A DNA stretch of 54,497 nucleotides from NCBI GenBank assembly GCA_025454075.1, contig JALOPD010000001.1:1-54497 (forward strand), read 5' to 3'. This document shows positions 22,485-30,942 of the stretch, in pieces. How positions within the stretch are numbered: position 1 is the first letter of the stretch; each line of letters opens with the position of its first letter. This DNA is from Desulfobacterales bacterium (GTDB lineage Bacteria > Desulfobacterota > Desulfobacteria > Desulfobacterales > UBA2174_A). The notes below the pieces were generated by a model. The model had not been told where the DNA came from and did not search any database. It was given only the letters and a program-made list of their open reading frames with translations. Made by a program: the position numbers and the translations under genes.

Positions 22485-23807
22485 TCAGACCGCTTTGAAC
22501 GCCGATTTCGGGAAGAAGCAGTACGGGCACTCCTCGGGCGGCTCGTCGCCGTAGTGCACATGGCCGCAGATGCGGCAGCGCCAGGCCTTTGCCCCCGGCT
22601 CCCGGTTGACGATGTCTTTCTCGATGTGGACCGGCAGGTCTTCGAGCGGCGGCATCGCCGGCCGGTAGGCGCCGAGGGCAAACCCCGACAAAATGATGCG
22701 CTGCACCTCGCTGGTGCCCTCGTAGATGCGGAACAGGCGGCAGTCGCGCAGGATCTTCTCGATCGGGAACATCTTGGTGTAGCCGTAGCCGGCAAAAATC
22801 TGCAGCGCCTCGTTGGCGACCTCGAGCGCGGTCTCGGTGGCATACACCTTGGAGACGGAGGCCGCGATGGTGGGATCCAGGCCCTGGTCGGCTTCCCAGG
22901 CGGCCTTCCACACCAGCAGCCGCGCCGTTTCGACTTTCTGGTACATGTCGGCGATCTTGTGCTGGATGGCCTGGAAGCCGGCGATCGGGGCGCCGAACGC
23001 CTGCCGCCGCTTGGCGTAGTCGATGGCGAATTCCATGGCCGAGCGCGCCGCGCCCACCGCAAAAGCGCCGATCGCCGGCCGGGTGCGCGCAAACGTCTTC
23101 ATCGCCAGCACGAACCCCTCCCCGGGCGGGGCCAGCACATTTTCCCTCGGCACCCGGACATCCCGGAGCCTGATGCCGACGGTGTTGGAGCCGCGCTGGC
23201 CGAGCTTGGGGATGCGCCGGCCGATCGACACCCCCTTCCAGTTTTTTTCGACCAGGAAGGCGCAGATGCCGTCGTGCTTCTTTTCCGGGTCGATGGTGGC
23301 GAAGATGGACATGTAGTCGGCCAGACCGCCGTTGGTGATCCAATACTTGGTTCCGTTGAGGATGTAGTCCTCGCCGTCGCGCCGGGCGAGGCAGCGGATG
23401 CCGGAGACATCCGAACCCATGGTGGGCTCGGAAGTGGCAAAGCAGATGAGCCTGAAGTTGCGGGCGATCTCGGTGAAGTATTTTTTCTTGAGAGCGGCGT
23501 TGGTCGACAGCCGCAGGGGTTCCGTCCCGAGGGAGTTGTCGAAGATGGAGGTGGCCAGCCCCGCGCAGGCCGCGGCCAGCTCCTCGGTGATCAGGACGTT
23601 GTCCACCAGGCCGCAGCCCCGGCCGCCGTACTCCCGCGGGATGTCGGCGTTCATGATGCCCGCCTCCCAGGCCTTGCGCAGGACGGGAAGCGGCGTGTCG
23701 TCGACCGCATCGTAATGCCAGGCCACGGGCAGGATTTCCTTCAACGCGAACTCGCGCGCCTTTTTCTGGAGAGCGACCTGATCGGGGGTCAGGTGAAAAC
23801 CGAGCAT
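22485..23807 (-). CDS. Acyl-CoA dehydrogenase with C-terminal rubredoxin-like domain
   Basis: 440 residues. Residues 1-385 are a complete short/medium-chain acyl-CoA dehydrogenase: ICFATSEPTMGSDVSG (FAD/acyl binding), KYWITNGGLADYM, FGAPIAGFQAIQHKIADM, and the catalytic Glu in RIYEGTSEVQR. The last ~40 residues are a rubredoxin-type metal site with two Cys pairs, CRICGHVHYGDEPPEECPYC. A covalently attached rubredoxin-like domain suggests direct one-electron transfer to or from the flavin, perhaps instead of or alongside ETF (inference). ATG 23807 has GGAGGT 7 nt upstream. It is monocistronic and intact, unlike the dehydrogenase at 4544. Confidence 0.9.
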   Translation of the reverse strand: MLGFHLTPDQVALQKKAREFALKEILPVAWHYDAVDDTPLPVLRKAWEAGIMNADIPREYGGRGCGLVDNVLITEELAAACAGLATSIFDNSLGTEPLRLSTNAALKKKYFTEIARNFRLICFATSEPTMGSDVSGIRCLARRDGEDYILNGTKYWITNGGLADYMSIFATIDPEKKHDGICAFLVEKNWKGVSIGRRIPKLGQRGSNTVGIRLRDVRVPRENVLAPPGEGFVLAMKTFARTRPAIGAFAVGAARSAMEFAIDYAKRRQAFGAPIAGFQAIQHKIADMYQKVETARLLVWKAAWEADQGLDPTIAASVSKVYATETALEVANEALQIFAGYGYTKMFPIEKILRDCRLFRIYEGTSEVQRIILSGFALGAYRPAMPPLEDLPVHIEKDIVNREPGAKAWRCRICGHVHYGDEPPEECPYCFFPKSAFKAV

Positions 23808-23982
23808 GGCGGTTACCTCCGGCCGTGTGATGGGAAGCATCTGGGGGGATCTATATCGAATGGGCAGGCGCAAGGCAAGGCCGGCCTGCGGCGCGGCCTT
23901 CACGATGGACAACCGCCCATGGTCGTGCTACACACTCGCGCGCTTTTCACTTCGGCAGGAAGCGGGCGGGCTGCCGTGCGCG

Positions 23983-24080
23983 GGTTCGTTGAACGGGTGG
24001 CTGCGGCCCGCCGCGGCGGGCGCCCCGCTCCGCTTCTGCGTGAGATGGTGGGGTTGGCATGTCCGATGGCCGGAGTGATA
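23983..24080. repeat. Dispersed repeat copy R1
   Basis: GC-rich core (GGTTCGTTGAACGGGTGG then CGCCGCGGCGGGC) followed by CTTCTGCGTGAG and a terminal GCCGGAGTGATA, matching in sequence and order the copies at 35995-36129 and 38745-39058. It ends about 24 bp before the EamA transporter start. Confidence 0.7.
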
Positions 24081-24103
24081 ACCCTGACCGATGGGGCTGT
24101 TTC

Positions 24104-24985
24104 ATGCTGGGCACCTACATCAAGCTCCTGTTGATGGCGCTTTTCTGGGGCGGGACTTTCATTGCCGGCCGCAGGCTGGCGCAGGAGGTTGGGCCCTTTT
24201 CCGGGGCCTTTCTGCGTTTCCTCGTCGCCTCCGTCTTCCTGGCGGCGATGACGCTGCGGGCCGAAAAGCGGCTTCCCCTGCCGAAACGGGGCCATCTCAT
24301 CCCGCTTTTCCTCATGGGCATGACCGGGATTTTTTTGTACAACGTGTTTTTCCTGAAAGGGCTCAAGCTGATCGAGGCCGGCCGGGCCTCGATCATCATC
24401 GCCAACAACCCGATCTTCATCGCGATCATGTCCGCCCTGATTTTTCACGACCGCCTCAACCTGCTGAAGGTGGCCGGCATCCTGATTTCCGTCAGCGGCG
24501 CCGTCACGGTGATTACGCACGGCGAGTTTCTGGCGGGGCTGGGGGGCGGTCTGGGGTGGGGGGAGGCGTTCATTTTCGGCTGTGTGGCCAGCTGGGTCTC
24601 CTATTCCCTGCTCGGCAAGTCCGTGATGTCCGACCTGTCGCCGCTGGCGGCCGTGACCTACAGTTCGGTGATCGGCGCGGTGTGCCTTTTCCCGCCGGCG
24701 GTGGTGGAGGGTCTGTGGGATTCCGGGGGCTATTCGTTTGCCGCGTGGGCCAGCGTCTTTTACCTGGGCTTTTTTGGGACCGTGCTCGGCTTTGTCTGGT
24801 ACTACGAGGGGATAAAACGCATCGGGCCGGTGCGGGCGGGGCTTTTCATCAACTTCGTGCCCATCAGCGCCGTTTTCCTGGCGTTTCTGATCCTGGGCGA
24901 GCCGCTCACGCTGTCCCTATTGATCGGCGCATTTCTGGTTTCCTCCGGGGTTTACCTGACGACCCTCGGGTCCCATCGTGCCTGA
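24104..24985 (+). CDS. EamA/DMT family transporter
   Basis: 293 residues with about ten predicted membrane helices arranged as two five-helix EamA repeats: an N-terminal half (LLLMALFWGGTFIAGRRLAQE, ANNPIFIAIMSALIFHDRL) and a C-terminal half (WVSYSLLGKSVM, YLGFFGTVLGFVWYYEGIKR, NFVPISAVFLAFLILGEPL). Drug/metabolite superfamily exporters of this type move amino acids or other small metabolites; the substrate cannot be told. ATG 24104 starts the first helix correctly. The promoter region contains repeat copy R1. Confidence 0.88.
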   Translation: MLGTYIKLLLMALFWGGTFIAGRRLAQEVGPFSGAFLRFLVASVFLAAMTLRAEKRLPLPKRGHLIPLFLMGMTGIFLYNVFFLKGLKLIEAGRASIIIANNPIFIAIMSALIFHDRLNLLKVAGILISVSGAVTVITHGEFLAGLGGGLGWGEAFIFGCVASWVSYSLLGKSVMSDLSPLAAVTYSSVIGAVCLFPPAVVEGLWDSGGYSFAAWASVFYLGFFGTVLGFVWYYEGIKRIGPVRAGLFINFVPISAVFLAFLILGEPLTLSLLIGAFLVSSGVYLTTLGSHRA

Positions 24986-25235
24986 GCCGCTTTTGAGCAG
25001 ACGATACGGGCCGCGACAGACTTGCCCCCCCTGGAAGGCGGATCGCCGTTGCGCGCTGGGGGAGCGGCATCTTGCCGCGATGGAATGCCGCTTCGCATGT
25101 ATGGAGCGATGAAGCGCCCTGCACCCTCACGCCCCGCAAGACCCCGAAACGGCCCCCGCCCTTTGCATTTGAAGCGCCTGCATTATATTGTTCCACTGTG
25201 TCACCACCCAAGTTCATTTCAGGAGGATCAATTCC

Positions 25236-25613
25236 ATGACGTTGAAAGATTACTTCGAAGAGAAAAAGGGCACGGGCGTCCTGGCGACCGCCGACAGCAC
25301 CGGCAAGGTGGACGCGGCCATCTACTCCCGGCCGCATTTCATGGAGGACGGAAGCATCGCCTTCATCATGCGCGACCGGCTGACCCACCACAACCTCCAG
25401 TCCAACCCCAACGCCACCTTTCTCTTCATCGAGAAGGGGCCCGGTTACGAGGGCAAACGGCTGTTTTTGAAAAAGGTGCGCGAAGAGCAGAACCCGGAGC
25501 TCATCAAAAAAATCAAGCGCCGCAAGTACACCGACGACAGCGAGGAGCCCAGGTTCCTGGTCTTTTTTAAACTGGAAAAAGAGTTGCCGCTGATCGGGGG
25601 CGGCCCCGGGTGA
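25236..25613 (+). CDS. Pyridoxamine 5'-phosphate oxidase-like FMN-binding protein (1)
   Basis: 125 residues, split-barrel flavin-binding fold of the PNPOx superfamily: GVLATADSTGKVDAAIYSRPH, IAFIMRDRLTHHNLQSNPNA (phosphate-contacting region) and FLFIEKGPGYEGKRLFL. AGGAGG (25221-25226) precedes ATG 25236. Small members of this superfamily bind FMN, F420 or heme and reduce varied substrates. The first of three such proteins within 3.5 kb. It is followed after 36 bp by the second, so they are probably one transcript. Confidence 0.82.
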   Translation: MTLKDYFEEKKGTGVLATADSTGKVDAAIYSRPHFMEDGSIAFIMRDRLTHHNLQSNPNATFLFIEKGPGYEGKRLFLKKVREEQNPELIKKIKRRKYTDDSEEPRFLVFFKLEKELPLIGGGPG

Positions 25614-25649
25614 AACGACAGGCTGCCGCCGACCGGCGTCCGTGACGAG

Positions 25650-26102
25650 ATGGAAGACCCTGAAGGCATCCGGCGGGTGTTGCGCGGGCTTCTGAGCACT
25701 CAGAGGCTCGCCGTGCTTTCGACCCACGCCGGCGGCCAGCCCTACGCCAGCCTGGTGGCGTTCGCCTGCTCCGAGGATCTGCGTTTTCTGCACTTCGTCA
25801 CCCCGCGCACCACCCGCAAGTTCGGCAACCTGCAGAACGACGGCCGGATGGCGCTGCTCGTCACCAGCAGCGCCAACCAGGAGGTCGATTTCCACGAGGC
25901 CATGGCGGTGACCGTTGTGGGCAGCGCCGGGGAAATTTCCGGCCCGGAAAAAGAGGCGGCCCTTGAGCGCTACCTGGGGAAACACCCCTACCTCGAGGCG
26001 TTCGCCCGCTCACCGACCTGCGCGTTCGTGCAGGTCCATGCCCGCACGTACATCCTGGTGAAGAATTTCCAACATGTCATGGAGCTTCATCTGGAGCCAT
26101 GA
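25650..26102 (+). CDS. Pyridoxamine 5'-phosphate oxidase-like FMN-binding protein (2)
   Basis: 150 residues, same superfamily: LLSTQRLAVLSTHAGGQPYASLVAF at the start, LHFVTPRTTRKFGNLQNDGRM (flavin phosphate contact), HEAMAVTVVGSAGEI, and the C-terminal AFVQVHARTYILVKNFQHV. Its stop overlaps the start of the PEP-utilising enzyme (ATGA at 26099-26102), indicating tight translational coupling and probably a shared role. The specific substrate is unknown. Confidence 0.85.
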   Translation: MEDPEGIRRVLRGLLSTQRLAVLSTHAGGQPYASLVAFACSEDLRFLHFVTPRTTRKFGNLQNDGRMALLVTSSANQEVDFHEAMAVTVVGSAGEISGPEKEAALERYLGKHPYLEAFARSPTCAFVQVHARTYILVKNFQHVMELHLEP

Positions 26103-28288
26103 ACCTGATCCTCTCGGCCCATGAGATCGGCGCCTCCGACCTGCCCCGCGTGGGCGGCAAAGCGCTCGCGCTGGCTGCGCTCTCCCGGGCCGGCTTCCGC
26201 ATTCCCGATTTTCTGTGCGTGACCGCCGAGGCATACAACGCCTTCCTGGACGGCGCGGGCCTGCGGGAGCGCATTCTGCTCGAATTGCACCGCAAGGACT
26301 TCAAGGAGATGCGCTGGGAGGAGATCTGGGACTGCGCGACGCGCATCCGCAACCTGTTTCTCCGCAAACCCCTGCCGCCCGGCCTGGCCGCCGCCCTTCA
26401 CGCCGCCGCGGCCGACCGGTTCGGCGGCCGGGCCGTCGTCGTGCGCTCATCCGCACCGGATGAAGACGCCATGGGGTCCTCCTTTGCGGGCCTGCACGAA
26501 TCGTTTGTCAACATCCGCGGCGCGGAAGCCGTCGTGGAACACATCCGCCGGGTCTGGGCCTCGCTGTGGTCGGATGCGGCCCTGCTGTATCGGCAGGAAC
26601 TGGGCCTGAATGCCGGGCGGAGCACCATGGCGGTGGTGGTGCAGGAGTTGGTTGCCGGCCGGGCCTCCGGCGTCTGCTTTTCGCAGAGCCCCATCGAACC
26701 CTCCCAGACGCTCGTCGAATCCGTCCACGGGCTCAACCAGGGGCTGGTCGACGGGGACGTGGAGCCCGACCGCTGGGTCATCGACCGCGATGTCGACAGG
26801 CTCCTGGGCCACACGCCGGCCCCCCGAACCCGGCAGCTGTCTGCCGCGGACGAGGGCGTTGAAATGGCCGTTCTGCCGGCCGAGATCGGCAGCCGGCCGC
26901 CGCTCACCGCCGAGGAGGTCCGGGCGGTCTATGCGCTCGGCCGCAAGGCCGAGGCGCATTTCGGGGCGCCGCAGGACGTGGAGTGGACCCTGCGCGGCGG
27001 GGAGCTGTACCTCCTGCAGTCCCGGCCCGTCACCACGCGGGCGCAGGCGCCCGCCGGCGATCAGCGCGCCTGGTACCTGAGCCTGCACCGCAGCTTCGAA
27101 AACCTCAAGTCACTCCGGAAAAAAATCGAGGGCGAGCAGGTTCCCGCCATGATCCGCGACGCCGAGGCGCTCGCCGGCATCGACCTCGGCCGGCTGCCCG
27201 ACCGCGAGCTCGCCGCCGAGATCCGCCGGCGGTGGGACGTCAACCACGCCTGGGTCAATGTCTACTGGGCCGATTTCATCCCCTTCGCGCACGGCATCCG
27301 CCTGTTCGGGCAGGTGTACAACGACCGGATCAAGCCCGACGACCCTTACGAGTTCGTGAGCCTGTTGACCCACACCGGCCTGGCGAGCCTGGAACGCAAC
27401 CGGCGGCTCGAGGCGCTCGCCGACCAGGTGCGGCGCCGGCCCGATCTGGCCGACTGCCTGCGGGCGGGCGACTGCCCGGAAAAGGCGCCCGAATTCCGCC
27501 AATGCCTGGAGGGTTTCATCGAGCGCTTCGGCGACCTGTCCTGTAGCGTGACCGGCGGCACCCAGTGCGAGGGGGCCACCCGGCCGCTGGCCAAGATCCT
27601 GCTGGAGATGGCCGCCCGGCCGCAGGGCCCTGCCGGCGCTGAAAAACGGGCCGACGTCGGGGAACTCACCCGGCGCTTTCTGGGTTCCTTCCCGGAGAGC
27701 CGGCGCGGGGAAGCCCTGGAACTCCTCGACTTGGCCCGGGCGAGCTACCGGCTGCGCGACGACGACAACATTCTCCTGGGCCGAATCGAGTCCCAGCTGG
27801 CGGCGGCCGCTGCCGAGGGCCGGCAGCGGCTGGGTTCGGGCGGGGCGGCAGGAGGGGACCCCGAGGCGCTGAGAGCGGTGCTGGAAAACCTGGACTTCGG
27901 CAGCCGGATGCACCCGGCCGGACCACCGGAGCTTTCGAAGGGCGGCCGGGTCCGGCCCCGTCAGCTCGCCGGCCAGCCGGCCGGTCCGGGGGTGGCCAAG
28001 GGCAAAGCCCGGGTGGTGCGGCGGCACGCGGACCTTGAGGATTTCGCCCACGGCGAGGTCCTGGTGTGCGATGCCGTCGACCCCAACATGACCTTCGTGG
28101 TGCCGCTGGCCGCGGCGGTGGTGGAGCGCCGCGGCGGCATGCTGATCCACGGAGCGATCATCGCCCGGGAGTACGGCCTGCCCTGTGTCACCGGAATCCC
28201 CGAGGCCACCTCCCTGCTTCGGACCGGGGACCTGCTCACGGTGGACGGGTATCTGGGCATCGTCACCGTCGGGTCGGGCGAGCTTTGA
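26099..28288 (+). CDS. PEP/pyruvate-utilising phosphotransferase (PEP synthase/rifampicin phosphotransferase-like)
   Basis: 729 residues. N-terminal PPDK-type ATP-binding domain (VGGKALALAALSRAGFRIPDF, VVRSSAPDEDAMGSSFAGLHES, GRASGVCFSQSP, YLLQSRPVTT). A middle domain (about 330-620) of no clear family. C-terminal mobile phosphohistidine domain (GPGVAKGKARVV, CDAVDPNMTFVVPLAAAVVE, GGMLIHGAIIAREYGLPCVTG with His at about residue 684). It lacks the PEP-binding TIM barrel of true PEP synthase, so it resembles enzymes such as rifampicin phosphotransferase that move the ATP beta-phosphate to a substrate held by the middle domain. The substrate is unknown. Coupled by a 4-bp overlap to the FMN-binding protein upstream. 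Confidence 0.85.
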   Translation: MNLILSAHEIGASDLPRVGGKALALAALSRAGFRIPDFLCVTAEAYNAFLDGAGLRERILLELHRKDFKEMRWEEIWDCATRIRNLFLRKPLPPGLAAALHAAAADRFGGRAVVVRSSAPDEDAMGSSFAGLHESFVNIRGAEAVVEHIRRVWASLWSDAALLYRQELGLNAGRSTMAVVVQELVAGRASGVCFSQSPIEPSQTLVESVHGLNQGLVDGDVEPDRWVIDRDVDRLLGHTPAPRTRQLSAADEGVEMAVLPAEIGSRPPLTAEEVRAVYALGRKAEAHFGAPQDVEWTLRGGELYLLQSRPVTTRAQAPAGDQRAWYLSLHRSFENLKSLRKKIEGEQVPAMIRDAEALAGIDLGRLPDRELAAEIRRRWDVNHAWVNVYWADFIPFAHGIRLFGQVYNDRIKPDDPYEFVSLLTHTGLASLERNRRLEALADQVRRRPDLADCLRAGDCPEKAPEFRQCLEGFIERFGDLSCSVTGGTQCEGATRPLAKILLEMAARPQGPAGAEKRADVGELTRRFLGSFPESRRGEALELLDLARASYRLRDDDNILLGRIESQLAAAAAEGRQRLGSGGAAGGDPEALRAVLENLDFGSRMHPAGPPELSKGGRVRPRQLAGQPAGPGVAKGKARVVRRHADLEDFAHGEVLVCDAVDPNMTFVVPLAAAVVERRGGMLIHGAIIAREYGLPCVTGIPEATSLLRTGDLLTVDGYLGIVTVGSGEL

Positions 28289-28294
28289 CGGGCG

Positions 28295-28723
28295 TCATCC
28301 CAGGGCGGCGTGGTGGGCTTCGGTCAGCCCTTTGAGCAGCAGGAAGGATCTGACCGCCACACAGAGAATCTCGTTGTCGCTGTGCGCGAGAAAGTCCTTG
28401 AGGTGGGGGTGAAGCGACAGGAGCCGGGCCTGCGCGAGTTTTTTCTCGGAATCGTCTTCGACCCGCGCGCAGGTCCCTTCGACCGTGAGCGCCCGGGCCT
28501 GGGAGCGCGGGGCCTCCTCCCGGGTGTCGATCATGAGGCTCACGGCCGGGTTTTCGGCCAGGTTCCTGAATTTTTTCGTCGAACGGTGGGTCGCCATGTA
28601 GATCTCGGTGCCGTCTTCATTCGCGGCGTAGGCCATGAGCGAGCAGTAAGGCTTGCTCCCGGCAATGGTGGCCAGAACGCATATGTTTTTCTCTTTTACC
28701 AGTTGCTTCATTTCCGCCAGCAT
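28295..28723 (-). CDS. Pyridoxamine 5'-phosphate oxidase-like FMN-binding protein (3)
   Basis: 142 residues, PNPOx-like split barrel: VKEKNICVLATIAGSKPYCSLMAYA, EIYMATHRSTKKFRNLAENPA, LMIDTREEAPRSQARALTVEG and LLSLHPHLKDFLAH. It resembles the protein at 25650-26102 in length and layout and is convergent with the PEP-utilising gene, only 6 bp away. A paralogous set of flavin-binding proteins thus encloses that enzyme. Function unknown beyond probable flavin binding. Confidence 0.85.
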   Translation of the reverse strand: MLAEMKQLVKEKNICVLATIAGSKPYCSLMAYAANEDGTEIYMATHRSTKKFRNLAENPAVSLMIDTREEAPRSQARALTVEGTCARVEDDSEKKLAQARLLSLHPHLKDFLAHSDNEILCVAVRSFLLLKGLTEAHHAALG

Positions 28724-28887
28724 GGGCCGCCTCCCGAGTTGTAGGTGACAATGTCCCTTTTACCATTTTTGTGCTATCAATGGAACGCCCATCGTGGGGG
28801 CGCCCGCCGCCGGCCCGGCCCCTGATAGCAGGCCGGCCGACCGGTGTCGGGTCGACCGACACCTCTTTGCCGACCAAGGAGCTTCGC

Positions 28888-29838
28888 ATGGAAAACCGGA
28901 TTCGAATCGGAGTCAGCGCGTGCCTTCTCGGCCAGCCGGTGCGCTTCGACGGCAGCCACAAGCACGACCGGTACCTCACGGGCACGCTCGGGGAATACCT
29001 GGAGTTCGTGCCGGTGTGCCCCGAGGTGGAGGCCGGCTTCCCCATACCCCGTGAAACCTTCCGGCTGGTGGGCGACCCGGAGAACCCGCGCTTCATGACC
29101 ACCCGCACTCAGGTGGACCACACGGAGCGCATGGCCGGCTGGGCCGAAAAACGCGTCCGCGAGCTCGAGAAGGAGAACCTGTGCGGGTTCATCTTCAAAA
29201 GCGACTCCCCCAGCAGCGGCCTGGAGCGGGTCAAGGTCTACAACGCCAAGGGCATGGCAGAGAAGAAAGGCGTCGGCATGTTCGCCCGGGCGTTCACGCG
29301 GCACTTCCCCCTGCTGCCGGTGGAGGAGGAGGGCCGTCTGAACGACGCCAAGCTCAGGGAGACCTTCATCGAGCAGATTTTCACCCTGAAGCGCTGGCGC
29401 GAGGCACTGGCCCCGGCCGCGGACATGAAACACCTGGTCGATTTCCACACCCGGCACAAGCTGCTCGTCATGGCGCACAGCCCGGCGCACGCCAAGCTCA
29501 TGGGAAAGCTGGTCGCCGAGGGCAAGCGCAGGCCGATCCGGGAGGTCTACACCGAATACGAGCGGCTGCTCATCGAAGCCCTGCGGCTGAAGACCACCCT
29601 CAAGAAAAACATGAACGTCCTGCAGCACATCATGGGCTATTTCAAGCGGCAGCTCACCTCCGACGAAAAGCAGGAGCTGCTGGACGTCCTGGACCAGTAC
29701 CGCAGGGAGTATCTGCCGCTGGTCGTGCCGGTCACCTTGTTGAACCATTACGTGCGCAAGTACGACCAGCCCTACCTCAAGCAGCAGGTGTACCTGAACC
29801 CGCACCCGGTGGCGCTGAAGCTGAGAAATCATGCCTGA
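28888..29838 (+). CDS. DUF523-DUF1722 fusion protein (YbgA-like)
   Basis: 316 residues. N-terminal DUF523 (VSACLLGQPVRFDGSHK, VPVCPEVEAGFPIPRE, FIFKSDSPSSGLERVKVY) with conserved Cys residues; C-terminal DUF1722 (WREAL, LVDFHTRHKLLVMAHSP, MGYFKRQLTSDEKQELLDVL, LLNHYVRKYDQPYLKQQVYL). E. coli ybgA (DUF1722) lies directly upstream of phr, and DUF523-DUF1722 proteins often travel with photolyase genes, as here, where a photolyase lies 4.8 kb downstream in the same direction. Its biochemical role is not established; a thiouracil-desulfurase-like or photorepair-linked function has been proposed for relatives. Confidence 0.9.
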   Translation: MENRIRIGVSACLLGQPVRFDGSHKHDRYLTGTLGEYLEFVPVCPEVEAGFPIPRETFRLVGDPENPRFMTTRTQVDHTERMAGWAEKRVRELEKENLCGFIFKSDSPSSGLERVKVYNAKGMAEKKGVGMFARAFTRHFPLLPVEEEGRLNDAKLRETFIEQIFTLKRWREALAPAADMKHLVDFHTRHKLLVMAHSPAHAKLMGKLVAEGKRRPIREVYTEYERLLIEALRLKTTLKKNMNVLQHIMGYFKRQLTSDEKQELLDVLDQYRREYLPLVVPVTLLNHYVRKYDQPYLKQQVYLNPHPVALKLRNHA

Positions 29839-29853
29839 GACGGAGCGTGCCGA

Positions 29854-30942
29854 ATGACCGACATTTTTCTGGGGCCCAAGCGGTACGTGCAGCGCCCCGG
29901 GGCGCTGGCCGACGCGGGCGCGGAATTGAGGCCGTTCGGCCGCCGGCCGCTGATCCTGGCGGACGACACCGTCGGCGCGATCCTCCGCCCCTTTCTGGAG
30001 GAGCCGCTTCGGGCGGCCGACCTGGCGCCTCTCTACGTGCGCTTCGGCGTGGAATGCAGCCCGGCTGAGATCGGGAGGGTCTCCGAGATCGGCCGAGCCG
30101 AAAAGGCGGATGTGATCGTGGGGACGGGCGGGGGCAAGGCCATCGACACGGCCCGGTCGGTCGCCGGCCGGCTTGACCTTCCCCTGGTGACGCTGCCCAC
30201 CAGCGCCGCCACCTGTTCGGCCGCCTCCACGGTGTCGGTCCTCTATGAAAACGGCATCCGTACGGACACCATCCACGGCAAAGCCGCCGAACTGGTCCTG
30301 GTCGACTCGGCGATCGTTGCCGCGGCTCCCCCCCGGCTGCTCGCCGCCGGCATGGGCGACACCCTGGCGAAATGGTACGAGGGCAAACCGACCTACGACC
30401 GGACACCCGACCCGCCGCCGTCGCTGGAAGCGGCCCTGGCCCTTTCGACTCAGGTCAAGGAAACCATTTTCAAAAACGGCCTGGACGCCCAGCAGGACGC
30501 GGCCGGCGGAAAAAATTCCGCTGCCGTGGAGAAGGTGATCGAGGCCAATATTTTGATGGCGGGGGTCATCGGCGGCATCGGCGGCAAGAGCTTCCGGGTG
30601 GCGCTGGCCCACGGCCTGCTTTACGGCATGACCGTCCTTCCGCAGATCCGCCGCCGCCTTCACGGGGAGGTGGTGTCCTACGGCCTCGTGGTCCAATCCT
30701 GCCTGGAGGGAAACGAAGCGGAGCTGAGACGGCTGATCCCCTTTTTTTCCAAGCTGGCGCTGCCGCTGACCCTGGCGGAGTTGGGGATTCACGGCGTGGA
30801 GGAGCCGCTTTTCAGGGAAGGGCTGCGACGGACCTGCGCCCAGGGAGGCTCGGCTCACAACCTTTGCCTCCCGGTGGACGAGAAGGTTCTTCTGCAAGCG
30901 ATCCGGGAAGCGGAGCGGCGGGTGAGGGAAGCGAGGGAATGA
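29854..30942 (+). CDS. Iron-containing alcohol dehydrogenase, glycerol dehydrogenase (GldA)-like
   Basis: 362 residues. Rossmann NAD-binding part (GTGGGKAIDTARSVA, LPTSAATCSAAS) and a helical metal-binding domain with Asp and His ligands in place: AAGMGDTLAKWYE, ALAHGLLYGMT, RRRLHGEVVSYG. GldA-type enzymes oxidise glycerol or related polyols, and relatives act on glycerol-1-phosphate. Starts 16 bp after the DUF523-DUF1722 gene and overlaps the next gene by 4 bp (ATGA at 30939-30942), so it belongs to the same run. The substrate is not predictable from this sequence. Confidence 0.87.
   Translation: MTDIFLGPKRYVQRPGALADAGAELRPFGRRPLILADDTVGAILRPFLEEPLRAADLAPLYVRFGVECSPAEIGRVSEIGRAEKADVIVGTGGGKAIDTARSVAGRLDLPLVTLPTSAATCSAASTVSVLYENGIRTDTIHGKAAELVLVDSAIVAAAPPRLLAAGMGDTLAKWYEGKPTYDRTPDPPPSLEAALALSTQVKETIFKNGLDAQQDAAGGKNSAAVEKVIEANILMAGVIGGIGGKSFRVALAHGLLYGMTVLPQIRRRLHGEVVSYGLVVQSCLEGNEAELRRLIPFFSKLALPLTLAELGIHGVEEPLFREGLRRTCAQGGSAHNLCLPVDEKVLLQAIREAERRVREARE

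Noticed and set aside
29777..30897. Long minus-strand frames opposite the GldA-like gene
   Set aside because: They are mirror-frame artefacts of the high-GC codon usage of the plus-strand gene.
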